Assembly: GCF_014202315.1 (NCBI RefSeq)
Contig: NZ_JACHGN010000002.1
Span: forward strand, 275,253-339,252
Length of the DNA: 64,000 bases
From: Thermocatellispora tengchongensis
GTDB lineage: Bacteria > Actinomycetota > Actinomycetes > Streptosporangiales > Streptosporangiaceae
Direction: 5' to 3'
The position numbers were made by a program, and so were the translations under genes. This document shows, piece after piece, positions 42,684 to 51,432 of this stretch. The notes under the pieces are model-generated. The model saw nothing but the letters and a program-made list of their open reading frames with translations, did no database searches and was not told the DNA's origin. Position 1 is the first letter of the stretch. The number at the start of each line of letters is the position of its first letter.

Positions 42684-44180
42684 GTGAACCGGGCCGCGCT
42701 GCTGTTGCGCAACGTACGCATCGGGCCGGGCGGCCCCGTCCGCGACCTGCGGGTGCGCGAGGGCCGGATCACGCTCATCGCGGGCGGCCCGGACCCGCTG
42801 CCCGGTGAGCCCGGCGAGGAGGTCTTCGACGCCGAGGGCGGCACCGTGCTGCCCGGCCTGTGGGACATGCACGTCCACTCGGTGCAGTGGGCGGTCGCCC
42901 GGCGCCGGGTGGACCTGAGCGCGGCCCCCACCGCCCGCGCCGCCGCCGACCTGGTGGCCGCGGCGGCGGCCGGGCGGCCGGGCGAGTTCGTCGTCGGGTA
43001 CGGCTTCCGCGACGGGCTCTGGCCGGACACCCCGCACAAGGACATGCTCCAGGCCGTCGCACCCGGCCGGGCGCTGATGCTGGTGAGCAACGACCTGCAC
43101 ACCGCCTGGTGCAGCCCCGCCGCCCTGGAGCTGGTCGGTCAACCCGGCCACCCCACCGGCGTGCTGCTTGAGCAGGACTGCTACGCGGCCATGGCCGCGC
43201 TGCCCCAGGCGCCCGCCGACGTGGTGGACCGCTGGGTGGCCGAGGCGACCACCGCCGCCGCGGCCCGCGGCGTGGTCGGGCTGCTCGACTTCGAGTACGC
43301 CGACAACGTGGCCGGCTGGACCGGCCGGGTGCGCGCGCACCGCGTGGACACCCGGGTGATCTGCTCGATCCCGCGTGACCGGCTGGACGAGGCCGTCGCC
43401 GCCGGGCTCCGCACCGGCGACCCGGTGCCGGAGACGGACGGGCTGCTGGAGGTCGGGCCGCTGAAGCTGTTCGTGGACGGCTCGCTGAACACCCGCACCG
43501 CGTACTGCGCCGACCCCTACCCGGGGCAGCCGGACGCGTACGGGCGGCTGGAGCTGCCGCCCGAGCGGCTGGTCGCGGTGATGGAGCGGGCGGTGCGGCA
43601 CGGGCTGCACCCGGCCGTGCACGCGATCGGCGACCAGGCCGCCGCCATCGCGCTGGACGCCTTCGACAAGCTCGGCTGCCCCGGGCGGATCGAGCACGCC
43701 CAGCTCCTGCGCCGGGAGGACTTCGCCAGGTTCGCCCGGCCTGGCCTGGTGGCCGGGGTGCAGCCCGCGCACGCGCCCGACGACCGCGAGGTCGCCGACC
43801 GGCACTGGCACGGGCGTACGGGCAGAGCCTTCGCGTACGCCGACCTGCTGCGGGCCGGCGCGACGCTGGAGATCGGCTCGGACGCCCCGGTGGCGCCCCT
43901 CGACCCCTGGGACGGCATCGCCTCGGCGGTCACGCGCACCGACGACGAGCGCCCGCCGTGGCACCCGGAGCAGGCCATCCCGCTGCGCGCGGCCCTGGCG
44001 GCGGCGAGCCGGGGGCGCGCCCGGCTGGCCGAGGGCGACGTGGCCGACCTGGTGATCGTGGCCGAGGACCCGGAGCAGGTGCCGGGACCGAAGCTGCGCG
44101 GCATGCAGGTGCTCGGCACGCTGCTCGCCGGCCGGTGGACCTACCGGGCCGACCGCGCCGACCGCGACGACCCCCTGTGA
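42684..44180 (+). CDS. amidohydrolase family protein (YtcJ-like)
   Basis: 498-residue metal-dependent hydrolase. The first metal motif is LPGLWDMHVHSVQWAV, later HAIGDQAAAIALDAF, the FVDGSLNTRTAY segment, RIEHAQLL and the final IGSDAPVAPLDPW aspartate, the pattern of the YtcJ/NfdA group. These enzymes cleave amide or N-acyl bonds. GTG 42684 follows AGGGGG. It lies between a PucR regulator and a peptide transporter, so it may deacylate or cyclise an imported peptide-like substrate. The gene ends with GTGACCGG, which recurs twice within 50 bp. Confidence 0.88.
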   Translation: MNRAALLLRNVRIGPGGPVRDLRVREGRITLIAGGPDPLPGEPGEEVFDAEGGTVLPGLWDMHVHSVQWAVARRRVDLSAAPTARAAADLVAAAAAGRPGEFVVGYGFRDGLWPDTPHKDMLQAVAPGRALMLVSNDLHTAWCSPAALELVGQPGHPTGVLLEQDCYAAMAALPQAPADVVDRWVAEATTAAAARGVVGLLDFEYADNVAGWTGRVRAHRVDTRVICSIPRDRLDEAVAAGLRTGDPVPETDGLLEVGPLKLFVDGSLNTRTAYCADPYPGQPDAYGRLELPPERLVAVMERAVRHGLHPAVHAIGDQAAAIALDAFDKLGCPGRIEHAQLLRREDFARFARPGLVAGVQPAHAPDDREVADRHWHGRTGRAFAYADLLRAGATLEIGSDAPVAPLDPWDGIASAVTRTDDERPPWHPEQAIPLRAALAAASRGRARLAEGDVADLVIVAEDPEQVPGPKLRGMQVLGTLLAGRWTYRADRADRDDPL

Positions 44181-44418
44181 CCGGGCCCGGCCATCCGGTG
44201 CCGCCGTGACCGGCGCGCGTGTAACCGGAGCATGACGCCCACCTGGCGGCGAAACCCGGATTTAACCCGGGGGCCGCCGTCTGTTCCGGCAGACAAACCC
44301 GGTACGACGGGTTATCCGATCCCAACAATGAAGCGATAAGTCGTCCTATGGGAGCCTTTTCCCAGGTGATCGCCGCTCTCTACCCCCTGTGCACGGAGCA
44401 TCCTCGGAGGTGCCAGCA
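44181..44418. promoter_or_regulatory. promoter region of the peptide ABC operon
   Basis: 238 bp. Early part: copies of GTGACCGG at 44176 and 44205 and GTAACCGG at 44221, the first including the preceding stop codon. GTCTG and CAGAC at 44279-44294 can pair as a small hairpin. AACCCG-N6-CGGGTT (44296-44313) is a perfect palindrome and AACCCGG recurs upstream at about 44250-44270. The ribosome site GGAGGT is at 44406-44411. No -35/-10 pair is certain. Confidence 0.45.
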
Positions 44419-46038
44419 ATGTTCGCGACAAGAAATCGACGGCGGGGCTGGGCGGGGGTGGCCGCCGCGGGCGCGCTCGCGCTCGCCCTGGCCGCCTGTG
44501 GGGGAACCGCCACCCAGGACTCCGGTGACGGCGGGGGCGCCGGCGGAGCCAAGACGTTCTCGATCGGGGTCACGTCGTACTTCGTGTCCCACTTCACGCC
44601 GGGCCAGTCCGGCGGCAGCAACATCGACTACGCGGTGTTCACGCCGCTGACCGCGGTGGACTCGGCGTCCGGGCAGGCGCGGAACGCGGTGGCGGAGTCG
44701 ATCGAGTCCGAGGACAACAAGGTCTGGACCATCAAGATCAAGAAGGGCTGGACCTTCCACAACGGCGAGGAGGTCACCGCGCAGTCCTTCGCCGACTCCT
44801 GGAACGCCACGGCGTACGGGCCCAACGCGATGACCAACAACTACCTGTTCGCCGACTTCGAGGGCTACGCCGACCTCAACCCGGCCGAGGGGGAGCCGAA
44901 GACCAAGACGCTGTCCGGCGTCGAGGTGGTGGACACGCACACGCTGAAGGTCACGCTGACCAAGCCGCTGTCGCTGCTGCCGTACATCCTGGCGCAGTCC
45001 ACCTTCGCGCCGATGCCCAAGGCGGCCTTCACCGACCTGAAGGCGTTCGACGCCAAGCCGATCGGCAACGGGCCGTACCAGGTCACCGGCGAGGGCCGGA
45101 CCACCGGCGCGACCAAGATCACCCTCCAGCGCTACGACAAGTACGCCGGTGAGCTGAAGGGCGACGCGGAGACCGTCGAGGTCAAGTCCTACCAGGACGA
45201 GGTCGCCGCCTACCGCGACTTCCAGGCCGGCGCCGTGGACGTCACGCTGGTCGGCGGCAACAACCTCACCAACGCCGCCACGCGGTACAAGGACCAGCTC
45301 GTCCAGGTGCCGTTCCCGGCCGTGATCTACCTCGGCTTCCCGCTGTGGGACAAGAGGTTCGAGGACATCAAGGTACGCCAGGCGTTCTCGCTCGCCGTGG
45401 ACCGCGACGCCATCGTCAAGTCGCTGCTGCGCGGCTTCGGCCAGCCCGCCAAGGGCCTGGCGGGCAGCACCATCCCCGGCGGCGGCGCGCAGGACTGCGA
45501 GTTCTGCTCCCTCGACGTCGCCAGGGCCAAGAGCCTGCTGGCCGAGGCCGGGGGCTGGTCGGGACCGCTGAAGCTGTGGACGTACCAGGACCCGGTCAAC
45601 ACCACGATCCTGGAGGCCGTGAGCAACCAGCTCCGCACCAACCTGGGCATCGAGACGATCACCACGGGCACCCAGCCGGTGGACCAGCTCTACCCGAACC
45701 TGACCGCGCACAAGATCGACGGGCCGTTCCTGCTCTACATGGGCGCGGGGTACCCCCACCTGTACGCCCTGGCCGACCAGCTCTTCACCAAGGGCTCGGG
45801 CACCAACGTGACCGGCTACGACGACGAGGAGTTCGCCTCCCTGCTCCGCAAGGCCGCCGCGGCCGAGCCCGACCAGGCGATGGGCCTGGCCCAGGAGGCG
45901 ACCAGGACGGCGATGGCCGCCGTGCCGCTCTCGCCGCTGTTCCAGCCGGTCGGCGGCCTGGTGCACAGCAAGAAGCTGAGCAACGTCACGCCGGAGTTCC
46001 TCGGCGGCGCCCGCATCGCCGCGATCAAGGTGAACTGA
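44419..46038 (+). CDS. peptide ABC transporter substrate-binding lipoprotein
   Basis: 539-residue SBP of cluster C (family 5). The lipoprotein signal ends LALALAACGGT, lipid-anchored Cys27. Family blocks: DNKVWTIKIKKGWTFHNGEE, VTAQSFADSWN, PIGNGPYQVTGEG, IKVRQAFSLAVDRDAIVKSL. It captures oligopeptides or similar cationic solutes outside the membrane for the DppBCDF-type permease genes that follow. ATG follows GGAGGT at ideal distance. Ligand not deducible. Confidence 0.93.
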   Translation: MFATRNRRRGWAGVAAAGALALALAACGGTATQDSGDGGGAGGAKTFSIGVTSYFVSHFTPGQSGGSNIDYAVFTPLTAVDSASGQARNAVAESIESEDNKVWTIKIKKGWTFHNGEEVTAQSFADSWNATAYGPNAMTNNYLFADFEGYADLNPAEGEPKTKTLSGVEVVDTHTLKVTLTKPLSLLPYILAQSTFAPMPKAAFTDLKAFDAKPIGNGPYQVTGEGRTTGATKITLQRYDKYAGELKGDAETVEVKSYQDEVAAYRDFQAGAVDVTLVGGNNLTNAATRYKDQLVQVPFPAVIYLGFPLWDKRFEDIKVRQAFSLAVDRDAIVKSLLRGFGQPAKGLAGSTIPGGGAQDCEFCSLDVARAKSLLAEAGGWSGPLKLWTYQDPVNTTILEAVSNQLRTNLGIETITTGTQPVDQLYPNLTAHKIDGPFLLYMGAGYPHLYALADQLFTKGSGTNVTGYDDEEFASLLRKAAAAEPDQAMGLAQEATRTAMAAVPLSPLFQPVGGLVHSKKLSNVTPEFLGGARIAAIKVN

Positions 46039-46049
46039 GGCGGGGGCTC

Positions 46050-46979
46050 GTGGGGAGGTACATCGTCCGCCGGGTGCTCCTGGCGATACCGGTACTGCTC
46101 GGCACCACGTTCGTGATCTACCTGGCCGTCTACGCCCTGCCCGGCGACCCGATCCGGGCGCTGTTCGGGCCCAACCAGGTCATCTCGCCGTCGGTCGAGC
46201 GGGCGCTGCGCGAGCGCTTCCACCTGGACGACCCCCTGATCGTGCAGTACGGCCACTACCTGGCCGGGCTGGCGCGGGGCGACCTCGGCACGAGCTTCAG
46301 CGGCCGGCCGGTCTCGGAGATCATCCGGGCCGGCTGGCCGGTCACCTTCCAGCTCGGCATCACCGCCTGGCTCATGGAGGCCGTGCTCGCCATCCTGCTC
46401 GGCACCCTGGCCGGGGTGCGCCGGGGCAAGGCCGCCGACTACACCGTGCTGGCCGGGACCACCCTGGCCATGGGGATACCGTTCTTCGTCGTCGCCTACG
46501 TCGCCCAGTTCGTCTTCGGGGTCCAGCTCGGCTGGTTCCCCGTCTCGGGGGCGGACGCCGGGTGGCCGGTGGCGTACCTGCTGCCGGGGCTGGTGCTGGC
46601 GCTGGGGGTGCTCCCCCAGAGCGCCCGGGTGACCAGGAACAGCGTCCTGGACAACCTGTCCGCCGACTACGTGGACACCGCCGACGCCAAGGGCCTGCCG
46701 CGGCGGGTGGTGGTCTGGCGGCACGTGGTGCGCAACTCGCTGATCCCGGTGGTCTCGCTGCTCGGCGTCTCGCTGGGCTACATGCTGGGCGGCACGGTGC
46801 TCATCGAGGGCATCTTCAACCTGCCCGGCCTGGGCTACCAGATCTTCACCTCGATCCCGCAGCACGACGGGCCCGTGGTGGTCGGCATCGGCACGCTCCT
46901 CGTCCTCGTCTTCCTGCTGGTGAATCTCCTGGTGGACCTGCTCTATGGCATCCTCGACCCCCGTATCCGCCTCCACTGA
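46050..46979 (+). CDS. dppB: peptide ABC transporter permease, DppB type
   Basis: 309-residue inner-membrane permease with six helices; RYIVRRVLLAIPVLLGTTFV start, then QYGHYLAGLARGDLGTSFSG, and the EAA loop DNLSADYVDTADAKGLPRRV, which contacts the ATPase. It forms the pore with the next gene product. GTG at 46050, 11 bp after the SBP stop. Confidence 0.9.
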   Translation: MGRYIVRRVLLAIPVLLGTTFVIYLAVYALPGDPIRALFGPNQVISPSVERALRERFHLDDPLIVQYGHYLAGLARGDLGTSFSGRPVSEIIRAGWPVTFQLGITAWLMEAVLAILLGTLAGVRRGKAADYTVLAGTTLAMGIPFFVVAYVAQFVFGVQLGWFPVSGADAGWPVAYLLPGLVLALGVLPQSARVTRNSVLDNLSADYVDTADAKGLPRRVVVWRHVVRNSLIPVVSLLGVSLGYMLGGTVLIEGIFNLPGLGYQIFTSIPQHDGPVVVGIGTLLVLVFLLVNLLVDLLYGILDPRIRLH

Positions 46980-47826
46980 CCTCCGGCCGGTCGTCAGGAC
47001 GGGCCTGACGCGCAGCCCGGCATTCGTGATCTCGGCCACGGTCGTGCTGATCATCTGCGCGCTCGCGGTGGCCCCGCAGGCGTTCGCCGGCTGGTTCGGC
47101 CACGGCGACCCGCGCGCCTGCGACCTGGCCGACAGCGCGCTGCCGCCCCGCGAGGGCCATCCCTTCGGCTTCGACGTCCAGGGCTGCGACCTGTACGCCA
47201 ACGTGATCTACGGCGCCCGCTCCTCGGTGGCCATCGCGCTGCTGACCACGCTGGGCACCGTGGTGGTCGCGGTCGTGGTGGGCTGCCTGGCGGGCTACTT
47301 CCGGGGCTGGACCGACATGCTGATGAGCCGCCTGGTGGACGTCTTCCTCGGCTTCCCCGCGCTGGTCGGGATGATCGTGATCCTGCAGACGCTGAGCACG
47401 CACAACGAGTTCACCGTCTCCGCGGTGCTGATCCTGTTCGGCTGGCCCGCGCTGGCCCGGGTGATGCGCGGCTCGGTGCTGGCCGTGGTGAACAGCGAGT
47501 ACATCGCCGCCGCCCGCGGCATCGGCGCCGGACCGGTACGCATCCTGCTGCGGCACGTGATCCCGAACTCGATCGGCCCGGTCGCCGTGCTCGCCGGGCT
47601 CAACGTCGGCGGCATCATCGCCTACGAGTCGGCGCTGACCTTCCTCGGCGTCGGCCTGCAGACCCCGGCGATCTCCTGGGGGGTGCAGCTCAACACCGCC
47701 CAGCAGTACTTCACCACCAGCATCCACCTGCTGGTCTTCCCCTCGATCTTCCTCACGGTCACGGTGCTCGGCTTCGTCCTGCTCGGCGACGCGCTGCGCG
47801 ACGCGATCGACCCCCGCATCCGATAG
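46945..47826 (+). CDS. dppC: peptide ABC transporter permease, DppC type
   Basis: 293 residues with six helices; GFDVQGCDLYANVIYGARSS is the characteristic segment after the first long loop, and the EAA loop reads VNSEYIAAARGIGAGPVRIL. It starts within dppB (35-bp overlap), so the two pore subunits are made together. Confidence 0.9.
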   Translation: MASSTPVSASTDLRPVVRTGLTRSPAFVISATVVLIICALAVAPQAFAGWFGHGDPRACDLADSALPPREGHPFGFDVQGCDLYANVIYGARSSVAIALLTTLGTVVVAVVVGCLAGYFRGWTDMLMSRLVDVFLGFPALVGMIVILQTLSTHNEFTVSAVLILFGWPALARVMRGSVLAVVNSEYIAAARGIGAGPVRILLRHVIPNSIGPVAVLAGLNVGGIIAYESALTFLGVGLQTPAISWGVQLNTAQQYFTTSIHLLVFPSIFLTVTVLGFVLLGDALRDAIDPRIR

Positions 47827-47835
47827 GAGCCCCGT

Positions 47836-48852
47836 GTGAGTGACCTGCTGGAGTCGCTGCCCGGCCACGATCCGGGCGCGCCCATGCTGTCGGTGGAGGA
47901 CCTCCAGGTGGAGTTCGCCACCGCCCACGGCACCGTGCGCGCGGTCAACGGGGTCTCCTACGCGGTCGGGGCGGGCGAGACCCTGGCCGTGCTCGGCGAG
48001 TCGGGCAGCGGCAAGAGCGTGACCGCCCGCGCGGTCATGGGCATCGTCCGCGCCCCGCGCGGCCGGGTCACCGCGGGCGCGATCCGGCTGCGCGGCGTGG
48101 ATCTGCTCACCCTGCCCGAGGAGACCAGGCGCAGGCTGCGCGGCACCACCGTCGCGATGATCTTCCAGGACGCGTTGTCCGCGCTGAACCCGGTGCTGCC
48201 CGTGGGCTACCAGATCGCGGAGATGTTCCGCTACCACCGCGGGGCCTCGCGCCGGGAGGCGAGACGGCGTGCCGTGGAGGTGCTGGACCGGGTGCGCATC
48301 CCCTCGGCCGCGCGCCGCGCCGGCGACTACCCGCACCAGTTCTCCGGCGGCATGCGCCAGCGGGTCGGCATCGCCCTGGCCATCGCGCTCGACCCCAAGG
48401 TGATCATCGCCGACGAGCCCACCACCGCGCTGGACGTGACCGTGCAGGCCCAGATCATGCGGCTGCTCGGCGAGATCCAGCGCGAGCACGGCACCGCCCT
48501 GGTCCTGATCACCCACGACATGGGCGTCGTCGCCGACATCGCCGACCGCGTGGCCGTCATGTACGCCGGGCGCGTGGTCGAGGAGGCGGGCGCGCACGAC
48601 ATCTACGCCCGGCCCGCGCACCCGTACACGCGGGCGCTGCTCGGCGCGATCCCGCGCCCGCACCTGCGCGGCAAGCGGCTCGCGGTCATCCCCGGCGCCC
48701 CGCCCGACATGTCGCGCCCGGACGAGGGCTGCCGGTTCCGGCCCCGCTGCGAGCTGGCCGGCCCCGGCTGCGCCGACGCCCCGCCCCTGTACGACGTCGC
48801 CCCCGGGCGCGCCAGCGCCTGCCACGAGTGGACGAAGGTGATCGAGGGATGA
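47836..48852 (+). CDS. dppD: peptide ABC transporter ATPase, DppD type
   Basis: 338-residue nucleotide-binding subunit. Walker A GESGSGKS, Q-loop FQDALSALNP, signature FSGGMRQRV, Walker B VIIADEPTTALD and the switch HD are intact. The C-terminal oligopeptide-transporter domain has the FRPRCELAGPGC four-cysteine-type region that can hold an iron-sulfur cluster in relatives. GTG start; stop overlaps the next gene. Confidence 0.92.
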   Translation: MSDLLESLPGHDPGAPMLSVEDLQVEFATAHGTVRAVNGVSYAVGAGETLAVLGESGSGKSVTARAVMGIVRAPRGRVTAGAIRLRGVDLLTLPEETRRRLRGTTVAMIFQDALSALNPVLPVGYQIAEMFRYHRGASRREARRRAVEVLDRVRIPSAARRAGDYPHQFSGGMRQRVGIALAIALDPKVIIADEPTTALDVTVQAQIMRLLGEIQREHGTALVLITHDMGVVADIADRVAVMYAGRVVEEAGAHDIYARPAHPYTRALLGAIPRPHLRGKRLAVIPGAPPDMSRPDEGCRFRPRCELAGPGCADAPPLYDVAPGRASACHEWTKVIEG

Positions 48853-49877
48853 GCGCTCCGGTGCTGGAGGCGCGCGGGCTGGTGAAGTACTACCCGATCG
48901 GCGGCGGGCCGCTGCGGCGGGTGGCCGGGCAGGTCAAGGCGGTGGACGGGGTGGACCTCACGCTCGGTCCCGGCGAGACGCTGGGCATCGTGGGGGAGTC
49001 GGGCTGCGGCAAGTCCACCCTGGCCAAGGTGCTGGCCGCGCTGGAGCGGCCCACGGCCGGCGAGGTCACCGTGTGCGGGCGGCCCGTCGGGCGGCTGCGC
49101 GGCCGGGCGCTGCGCCGGGCCAGGCGGGACGTCCAGCTCGTGTTCCAGGACCCCTACACCTCGCTCGACCCCCGCATGACGATCGAGGCCATCGTCCGGG
49201 AGCCGTTCGAGATCCACCGCGACCTCGCCCCGCGCGGCGACCGGCGGGCGCGGGTGCGGGAGCTGCTGGAGACCGTCGGGCTCAACCCCGACCACTGCGG
49301 ACGCTACCCGCACCAGTTCTCCGGCGGGCAGCGCCAGCGCGTGGGCATCGCGCGGGCGCTGGCCCTGCGGCCCCGGGTGCTGGTGTGCGACGAGCCGGTC
49401 TCCGCGCTCGACGTCTCGGTGCAGGCGCAGATCGTCAACCTGCTGGAGCGGCTGCGGGACGAGCTGGACCTGGCGTACGTGTTCATCTCCCACGACCTGA
49501 GCGTGGTCCAGCACCTCGCCGACCGGATCGCGGTGATGTACCTGGGCAAGGTGGTCGAGATCGGCGGCGAGGACGACGTGTACCGCAACGCCGGCCACCC
49601 GTACACGCAGGCGCTGCTGTCGGCGATGCCGGTACCGGACCCCGGGCTGCGCGGGCGGCGCGAGGAGATCGTGCTCACCGGCGAGCCGCCCAGCCCGATC
49701 GACCCGCCGCGCGGCTGCTCCTTCCACCCGCGCTGCTGGAAGGCCGACGAGCGGTGCCGCGCCGAGCCGCCCGCCCTGACCGCCTGGCGCGGAGCCGGCC
49801 ACGCGGTCGCCTGTCACCGCCCGGAGGTGTGGAGTCCCGCAGGCGGGACAGAAGGGGAGGTGTCCGCGACACGCTGA
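48849..49877 (+). CDS. dppF: peptide ABC transporter ATPase, DppF type
   Basis: 342-residue second ATPase. Walker A GESGCGKS, FQDPYTSLDPRM, FSGGQRQRVGIARAL, VLVCDEPVSALDVS and HD are intact; C-terminal FHPRCWKADERC again gives a cysteine pair. ATG overlaps dppD by 4 bp. It completes a full five-gene peptide importer. Confidence 0.92.
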   Translation: MSAPVLEARGLVKYYPIGGGPLRRVAGQVKAVDGVDLTLGPGETLGIVGESGCGKSTLAKVLAALERPTAGEVTVCGRPVGRLRGRALRRARRDVQLVFQDPYTSLDPRMTIEAIVREPFEIHRDLAPRGDRRARVRELLETVGLNPDHCGRYPHQFSGGQRQRVGIARALALRPRVLVCDEPVSALDVSVQAQIVNLLERLRDELDLAYVFISHDLSVVQHLADRIAVMYLGKVVEIGGEDDVYRNAGHPYTQALLSAMPVPDPGLRGRREEIVLTGEPPSPIDPPRGCSFHPRCWKADERCRAEPPALTAWRGAGHAVACHRPEVWSPAGGTEGEVSATR

Positions 49878-49897
49878 CCCGCCGAGAGGGAGTGGCC

Positions 49898-51349
49898 ATG
49901 GGCCGTGAGATCGACAGGGAGCGGTTCTCCGAGGAGGAGTACGTGCTGTTCGCCGAGCGGCTGGAGACCTCGCTCGACGCGCTGCGCGAGCTGCTCGCCC
50001 GCCCCGGCTTCGGTCAGGGGCCGCTCACGCTCGGCGCGGAGCTGGAGCTGTTCCTGGTCACCCCCGACGGGCGCCCGCTGCCGCGCAACCACGAGGTGCG
50101 CGACCTCGTCGCCGACGACCGCGTGGTGCTCGAACTCGGCCGGTTCAACCTGGAGGCCAACCTGTCGCCGCAGCCGCTGGCCGGGCGGCCGTTCAGCGCG
50201 CTCGCCGCGGAGGCGCGCGAGGTCGTCCGCCTGGTGGACCGGGCGGCGGCCGAGCAGGGCGGGGGAGTGGTGCCCATCGGCATCCTGCCCACCCTGTCCT
50301 CCCACGACTTCAGCGACGACACCGTCAGCGACGAGGCACGCTACCGGGCCATGACCCGCGGCCTGCGCCGGCTGCGCGTGGAGCCGTTCCGCATCCGCAT
50401 CGAGGGCCGGCAGGAACTGGAGCTGGAGGTGCGCGGCGTGGTGCTGGAGAGCGCCAACACCTCCTGGCAGGTGCACCTGCGCACCCCGCCCGCCGACTTC
50501 GACCGTGTCTTCAACGCCGCCCAGCTCGCCACCGGCCCGGTGCTCGCGGTCGCGGGCAACTCGCCGATGCTGTTCGGCCGGGAGCTGTGGGAGGAGACCC
50601 GGGTCCCGCTGTTCGAGGAGGCCGCCGACGACCGCGACATCGAGCGCCGCTTCCGCAGGGAGGGCCGGGTGGCCTTCGGCACCGACTGGGCCGAGGGCGG
50701 CGCGGCGGAGGCCATCGCGCGGTGCGTGCGCGACTACGAGCCGATCCTGCCGCTGCTCAGCGAGGAGGACCCGGCCGCGGTGGTCAAGGCCGGCGGCGTG
50801 CCCCGGCTGGAGGAGCTGCGGCTGCACCAGGGCACGGTCTGGCAGTGGAACCGCCCCGTGTACGACCCGGCGGGCGGCGGCCACCTGCGGGTCGAGATGC
50901 GGGCGCTCCCGGCCGGCCCTTCGGTGCCCGACATGGTGGCCAACGCGGCCTTCCTCATCGGGCTGGTGCTCGCGCTGGCCGACGACCCGGGCTGGCGGGC
51001 GGACTTCCCGTTCGCGGGGGCGTACCGGAACTTCTACCGGGCCGCCCGCGACGGGCTGGACGCGGCCCTGTCCTGGCCGGGACGGGAGGGCGAGACCCCG
51101 GCGGCCGAACTGGCGCGCGAGCTGCTGCCGCTGGCCGCACGGGGCCTGGAGCTGGGCGGAGTGGACGCCGAGGAGGCCGGCAGGACGCTGGCCGTGATCG
51201 GCGAGCGGATCGCGCGGCGGCGTACGGGGGCGGTGTGGCAGCGCGCCACGGTCGCCGGGCAGGGCCGCGACCGCCGGGCCACCGCCCGGATGGTGACCCG
51301 CTACCGGGAACTGGCGCTTGGCGGTGATCCGGTGCACGCGTGGCGATAA
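49898..51349 (+). CDS. glutamate-cysteine ligase family protein (GCS2/YbdK-like)
   Basis: 483 residues of the GCS2 family, which ligate carboxylates to amino groups (classically glutamate to cysteine) with ATP. TLGAELELFLVTPDGR holds the metal/ATP glutamates and ESANTSWQVHLR and LHQGTVWQWNRPVYD are typical core blocks. The family has many members of unknown substrate. ATG 49898 follows GAGGGAG. It begins 20 bp after dppF and is thus probably part of the same transcript, which suggests a link to imported peptides or gamma-glutamyl compounds. Confidence 0.85.
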   Translation: MGREIDRERFSEEEYVLFAERLETSLDALRELLARPGFGQGPLTLGAELELFLVTPDGRPLPRNHEVRDLVADDRVVLELGRFNLEANLSPQPLAGRPFSALAAEAREVVRLVDRAAAEQGGGVVPIGILPTLSSHDFSDDTVSDEARYRAMTRGLRRLRVEPFRIRIEGRQELELEVRGVVLESANTSWQVHLRTPPADFDRVFNAAQLATGPVLAVAGNSPMLFGRELWEETRVPLFEEAADDRDIERRFRREGRVAFGTDWAEGGAAEAIARCVRDYEPILPLLSEEDPAAVVKAGGVPRLEELRLHQGTVWQWNRPVYDPAGGGHLRVEMRALPAGPSVPDMVANAAFLIGLVLALADDPGWRADFPFAGAYRNFYRAARDGLDAALSWPGREGETPAAELARELLPLAARGLELGGVDAEEAGRTLAVIGERIARRRTGAVWQRATVAGQGRDRRATARMVTRYRELALGGDPVHAWR

Positions 51350-51351
51350 AT

Positions 51352-51366
51352 CTCACCTGAGGTGAG
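51352..51366. promoter_or_regulatory. palindrome CTCACC-TGA-GGTGAG
   Basis: Perfect 15-bp palindrome 2 bp after the GCS2 stop codon, followed by GAGGA-A-TCCTC (51364-51374), which overlaps it. Could be a terminator for the upstream operon or an operator for the next gene, 67 bp away. Confidence 0.45.
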
Positions 51367-51432
51367 GAATCCTCATGCGCACCTCCTGTCCGTTCCGTCA
51401 AGCTGAAGGGAGCCGACTACTCGGAAGGGCGA

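Noticed and set aside
39366..43964. A 1532-codon open frame on the minus strand
   Set aside because: Only its end (39366-40730) is a real M14 gene. The rest is antisense to pucR and the amidohydrolase gene and arises from their G/C third positions.
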